Source of the DNA: an uncultured Lachnospiraceae bacterium | Lineage (GTDB): Bacteria; Bacillota; Clostridia; Lachnospirales; Lachnospiraceae | Length of the DNA: 16,097 nucleotides | Direction of reading: 5' to 3' | Assembly (NCBI GenBank): GCA_934343915.1 | Contig: CAKRIL010000053.1 | Span: forward strand, 1-16,097 | Shown here: positions 13,481 to 16,097 of the stretch, one piece after another | Position numbering within the stretch: position 1 is the stretch's first letter | Layout of the letters: every line of letters begins with the position of its first letter | Translations under genes and position numbers: made by a program | Notes under the pieces: generated by a model | The model's input: the letters and a program-made list of their open reading frames with translations, nothing else | Databases searched by the model: none | Told to the model about the DNA's origin: nothing

Positions 13481-14872
13481 TTATCTACCCCCTATTGTAA
13501 TCTGACACTTGATTGCAGGTCCGCCCATGGATACAGCCATCGGCTGCTTCTTTCCGCAGGTACCGTTGGCTTCCCACTTAACCTTGTTCGAAACCATATC
13601 CACTGTCTTTAACATATCAAAGGCAACTCCCGATACTGTCGTATCAAGTATGGCCCTTCCGAGCTTTCCGTTCTTAACCTCATATCCCATCGTGATTCCG
13701 AACATGAACTCGCCCGTCAAGTCCGCCTGTCCATTGCCCGTTGAGAGGAGGTAATATCCGTCGTCGACGGATGCAATCATATCCTCGAGTGTGTCCTTTC
13801 CCGGAAGGACAACCGTGTTTCTCATACGGATGAGAGGTTCGTCCGAGAAATCCCAGCCTCTCGCATTTCCGCAAGGTGCCACTCCGAAACGGTCAGCCGT
13901 CTCGCGGTTGTGCATATAGCCCTTAAGTATTCCGTTCTCAACCAGAACAGCATCCTCCGCAACAATTCCCTCATCGTCAATATATACCGGAAGCGGTGCC
14001 TGCTGTCCCAGTGCCGTATGCGCATAGTCAACAATGCTCACAAGCTCTGACGCAACCTGCTTTCCAAGGTTAGGACCTGCAACAGAGCCGCCTATTACAA
14101 GGTCAGCCTCAACCGTATGTCCCACAGCCTCATGCGCAATCATTCCCGCAACATCTGAATCCAAAATAACTGTCTTAACTCCTGCTTCGGCGTACACGCC
14201 CTCAGCCTTATCACAAAGCCTGTTGTATACACTGTCAATCTTAGCGTATACCTCGGACAAATCCTTGAAGTTATCGTCGGCATGTCCGAAGCCTCCGACC
14301 AAATCCATAAGCTCGAGAGGCTGTCCGTCCTTGGAATCCATATTAAGTACAAAATACAGGGCGCATCTCGGATAAGCCACATGTCCGTCCGCAGCATCGG
14401 AGGTGCAGATAACCTTCTCCATCGTGTCCTCTCTGTACACAACGGTTCTGCTCGTAAGCTTCGGATACTTATTTACAATGTAATCATCAACCTGCTTACA
14501 GAGGTCAACAAGCTTCTTCTGCTCAAAATCGATGATAAATCTCTTTGACTCGGCATAAACTCCCGCTTTTTTGTAAGATGAAAGTGCCGCCTTCTTATTC
14601 TGTGTGTACTTGTAAAGATAATGTGCATTCTCCGTCGCTGCCTTTAAAACCATCTCCGCAGCCTCAGGTGTATACTCCGCCATCGACGCGAAGCCGCTGA
14701 CTCCGTTCTTGTAGACCTTGGCACACACGCCGCTGCTCTCAGCGCGCTCATTCGCAACAAGATTTCCCTGCTTAATCACAATTCTTCTTACTCTGTTTTC
14801 CTGACCTCGCAGCACGCTCTGCATGCCTGTCTCAAACAAACCCTTTTTTTCCTTTAAGATGTCCTCTAACAT
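13481..14872 (-). CDS. tldD: TldD-type zinc metalloprotease subunit
   Basis: A 463-aa catalytic subunit of the TldD/TldE heterodimer, which trims unfolded peptides and in some bacteria matures microcins or degrades antitoxins. The zinc site is complete: H247-E248-x3-H252 in IAHEAVGH and a likely third ligand C439 in GTCGKKQP. The surrounding family text is present (YIDDEGIVAEDAVLVENG at about 297-314, GNGQADLTGEFMFGI at about 379-393). Length is usual. The ATG has AAGGAGG six bases upstream. It is the first gene of a two-gene unit with tldE, inserted between fabD and the acc genes. A candidate promoter lies at 14933-14960. Confidence 0.95.
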   Translation of the reverse strand: MLEDILKEKKGLFETGMQSVLRGQENRVRRIVIKQGNLVANERAESSGVCAKVYKNGVSGFASMAEYTPEAAEMVLKAATENAHYLYKYTQNKKAALSSYKKAGVYAESKRFIIDFEQKKLVDLCKQVDDYIVNKYPKLTSRTVVYREDTMEKVICTSDAADGHVAYPRCALYFVLNMDSKDGQPLELMDLVGGFGHADDNFKDLSEVYAKIDSVYNRLCDKAEGVYAEAGVKTVILDSDVAGMIAHEAVGHTVEADLVIGGSVAGPNLGKQVASELVSIVDYAHTALGQQAPLPVYIDDEGIVAEDAVLVENGILKGYMHNRETADRFGVAPCGNARGWDFSDEPLIRMRNTVVLPGKDTLEDMIASVDDGYYLLSTGNGQADLTGEFMFGITMGYEVKNGKLGRAILDTTVSGVAFDMLKTVDMVSNKVKWEANGTCGKKQPMAVSMGGPAIKCQITIGGR

Positions 14873-14932
14873 GTACTGCCTCCTTATTCTATTTAATCAA
14901 GTCGTGTAAAACGCTTGAGTTAATACCCTGAT

Positions 14933-14960
14933 TTTATACTTCCAACTGTCAAAAAGTAAA
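14933..14960 (-). promoter_or_regulatory. Candidate promoter of tldD-tldE
   Basis: On the minus strand, TTTACT (14955-14960) and TATAAA (14933-14938) are 16 bases apart, some 60 bases before tldD. A perfect TTGACA nearby is only eight bases from TATAAA, so it is not the partner box. The minus-35 match is four of six, so the call is tentative. Confidence 0.35.
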
Positions 14961-15036
14961 GCAAACATCCGTTGCCGGCGCGCAACTCATACCATATTTA
15001 CATGATTTCCCGCCCCAAATACGGCAATACCAAAAA

Positions 15037-15957
15037 TTACATCACATTTTTAACTGTCTCTGTGAGTGTAGCCATGTCGCACACGTTGAACACCCTGACG
15101 TCGGTTAAGGTTCTCTTTACAAGACCTGAGAGGGTTGTTCCCGCGCCGACCTCGATAAATGTGTCAACTCCGTTGGCTGCCATATTACGCACAAGCTTCT
15201 CCCAGCGTACGCTGTTGGATGCCTGCTTGGACACGGTATCTATAATCTCGTCCTTCTGTGAAGGGTACACCTCGCCGGTGAGATTAGAGTACAATGTAAG
15301 CTTCGGTGCCGATACGTTCATATCCGCAAGCTCTTCTGCAAGTGCCTGTGTGGCATCTGCCATAAAAGGTGTGTGGAATGCTCCGCTCACCGCAAGCTTG
15401 ACTGCTCTTCCGCCCGCTGCCTTTATGGCATCGACAAACGCGTCGAGCTCCTCAACCGCTCCTGCGCATGAGAGCTGTCCCGGACAGTTGTAATTAACCG
15501 GATACACGTTCTTAAAGCCTGCACAGACTTCCTCAACCTTTGCATTATCAAGCTTGAGTGCGGCAGCCATGGAACCCGGATGCTTAGCGGCACACTCCGA
15601 CATCTTCTGTCCTCTGAGTGTTACAAGCTTGAATGCGTCCTCATCCGAGAGAACACCTGAGAATGCAAGTGCAGGAATCTCTCCGAGAGAAAATCCCGCT
15701 GCCATATCAGCCTTAACGCCCGCTGCCTCCAACGCTCTCGCGCACGCGAGGTCCGTAAGGAAAAGACATGGCTGTGTGTTCTCTGTCTGTGTGAGTGCCT
15801 CGCCCGGTCCATCGAAACACATTGCCTCACTGCCCGGTCTTAAAGCCTCTCCCATATCGAATACTGCCTTTGCGGCAGCGTTGTTGTCATATAAATCCTT
15901 GCCCATGCCGACTGACTGGGCTCCCTGTCCTGCGAACAAAAATGCGATTTTACCCAT
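15037..15957 (-). CDS. fabD: Malonyl-CoA:ACP transacylase
   Basis: A 306-aa cytoplasmic enzyme that transfers malonyl from CoA to acyl carrier protein. Motifs in order: FLFAGQGAQ (6-14) with the oxyanion Gln, the nucleophile S90 in GFSLGE (88-93), R115 that holds the malonyl carboxylate, and the catalytic H195 in SGAFHTPFM. The residue before the nucleophile is Phe rather than the common His of GHSLGE; the catalytic set is otherwise intact. Length is normal. The ATG has AGGAGG seven bases upstream. It is separated from accD by the tldDE pair, and a family-1 element lies upstream, so it may start its own transcript. FabH, FabF and ACP genes are not in the window. Confidence 0.96.
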   Translation of the reverse strand: MGKIAFLFAGQGAQSVGMGKDLYDNNAAAKAVFDMGEALRPGSEAMCFDGPGEALTQTENTQPCLFLTDLACARALEAAGVKADMAAGFSLGEIPALAFSGVLSDEDAFKLVTLRGQKMSECAAKHPGSMAAALKLDNAKVEEVCAGFKNVYPVNYNCPGQLSCAGAVEELDAFVDAIKAAGGRAVKLAVSGAFHTPFMADATQALAEELADMNVSAPKLTLYSNLTGEVYPSQKDEIIDTVSKQASNSVRWEKLVRNMAANGVDTFIEVGAGTTLSGLVKRTLTDVRVFNVCDMATLTETVKNVM

Positions 15958-16011
15958 TTTTCTTCCTCCTCAATTCTAATTTCATGTCACAACAAGAACT
16001 TTACAACCGCA

Positions 16012-16097
16012 TAATATTTTATATATATACATCCCGGCTCCGTTGTCCGAAGTTAAGATATTCTAAGAACTCTGTTGATAACCTTCTACCCTCACGC
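16012..16097 (+). repeat. Family-1 structured repeat, right-edge copy (cut by window end)
   Basis: It shares the 16-nt core GCTCCGTTGTCCGAAG (16037-16052) with 6753-6768, preceded by an AT-rich arm. Downstream, TTCTAAGAACTCTG and then CTTCTACC match the other side of the middle copy, but the two tip hairpins are missing. This gives a short form in which GAAGTTA pairs with TAACCTTC. The far arm is beyond the window. It lies upstream of fabD. Confidence 0.75.

Noticed and set aside
13090..13500. Long plus-strand open frames opposite tldE, tldD, fabD and the thioesterase
   Set aside because: They are antisense shadows of well-supported genes, rich in Ser and Leu, with no ribosome binding sites or recognisable domains.
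14945..14950. Perfect TTGACA upstream of tldD as minus-35 box
   Set aside because: It is eight bases from TATAAA and 21 from TATTAA; neither spacing fits.
14970..15036. Terminator of fabD at the GTTGCGCGCCGGCAAC hairpin
   Set aside because: Only a five-base-pair stem with no direct T run. A second stem (TGCCGTATTT with AAATATGGTA) also lacks a T tail.
15690..15692. GFSLGE in FabD as a loss-of-function change
   Set aside because: The nucleophile Ser, Arg and catalytic His are all present. From memory, Phe at this position occurs in other clostridial FabD proteins.

Overview
The window looks like a chromosomal segment of an anaerobic, endospore-forming Clostridia species, most likely Lachnospiraceae. 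The pointers are a clostridial flavodiiron protein, spoIIR, the MEP isoprenoid gene ispE, short AccA/AccD subunits, strong AGGAGG-type ribosome binding sites and moderate GC. No rRNA, tRNA, CRISPR array, transposase or phage gene was seen. Almost all genes read on the minus strand.

Left block (about 100-6630, minus strand, transcribed right to left): ispE, a GntR/FCD regulator, spoIIR, ddl, murI, a DUF1934 protein, the flavodiiron protein fprA, and a small membrane-anchored Lys-rich protein that ends at a clear intrinsic terminator. ispE/gntR overlap. The murI ribosome binding site overlaps the ddl stop and that of the DUF1934 gene overlaps the murI stop, so much of the block is probably co-transcribed. 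ddl and murI supply D-Ala-D-Ala and D-Glu for peptidoglycan; spoIIR links forespore to mother-cell gene expression.

Middle accessory stretch (about 6660-8610): a 300-bp nested palindromic element (family 1), an AT-richer HNH endonuclease gene, a 152-bp structured element (family 2), and a plus-strand gene of unknown function.

Right block (8670-15957, minus strand): fabD; tldD-tldE; a second family-2 element; then accD, accA, an iron-sulfur flavoprotein and an acyl-ACP thioesterase. The last three genes are coupled by ATGA and TGATG overlaps. AccDA supplies malonyl-CoA, FabD moves malonyl to ACP, and the thioesterase releases acyl chains, so this is a fatty-acid synthesis block interrupted by the TldD/TldE protease pair.

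The most interesting signals are non-coding. (1) Two family-2 elements share ends and layout, but their stems differ by compensatory base changes and both keep a GNRA loop, as expected of a selected RNA fold. (2) Three copies of family 1 (both window edges and the middle) share a 16-nt core beside variable AT-rich arms. (3) A perfect 17-bp stem buries the spoIIR ribosome binding site, with a competing 11-bp pairing into its own codons.
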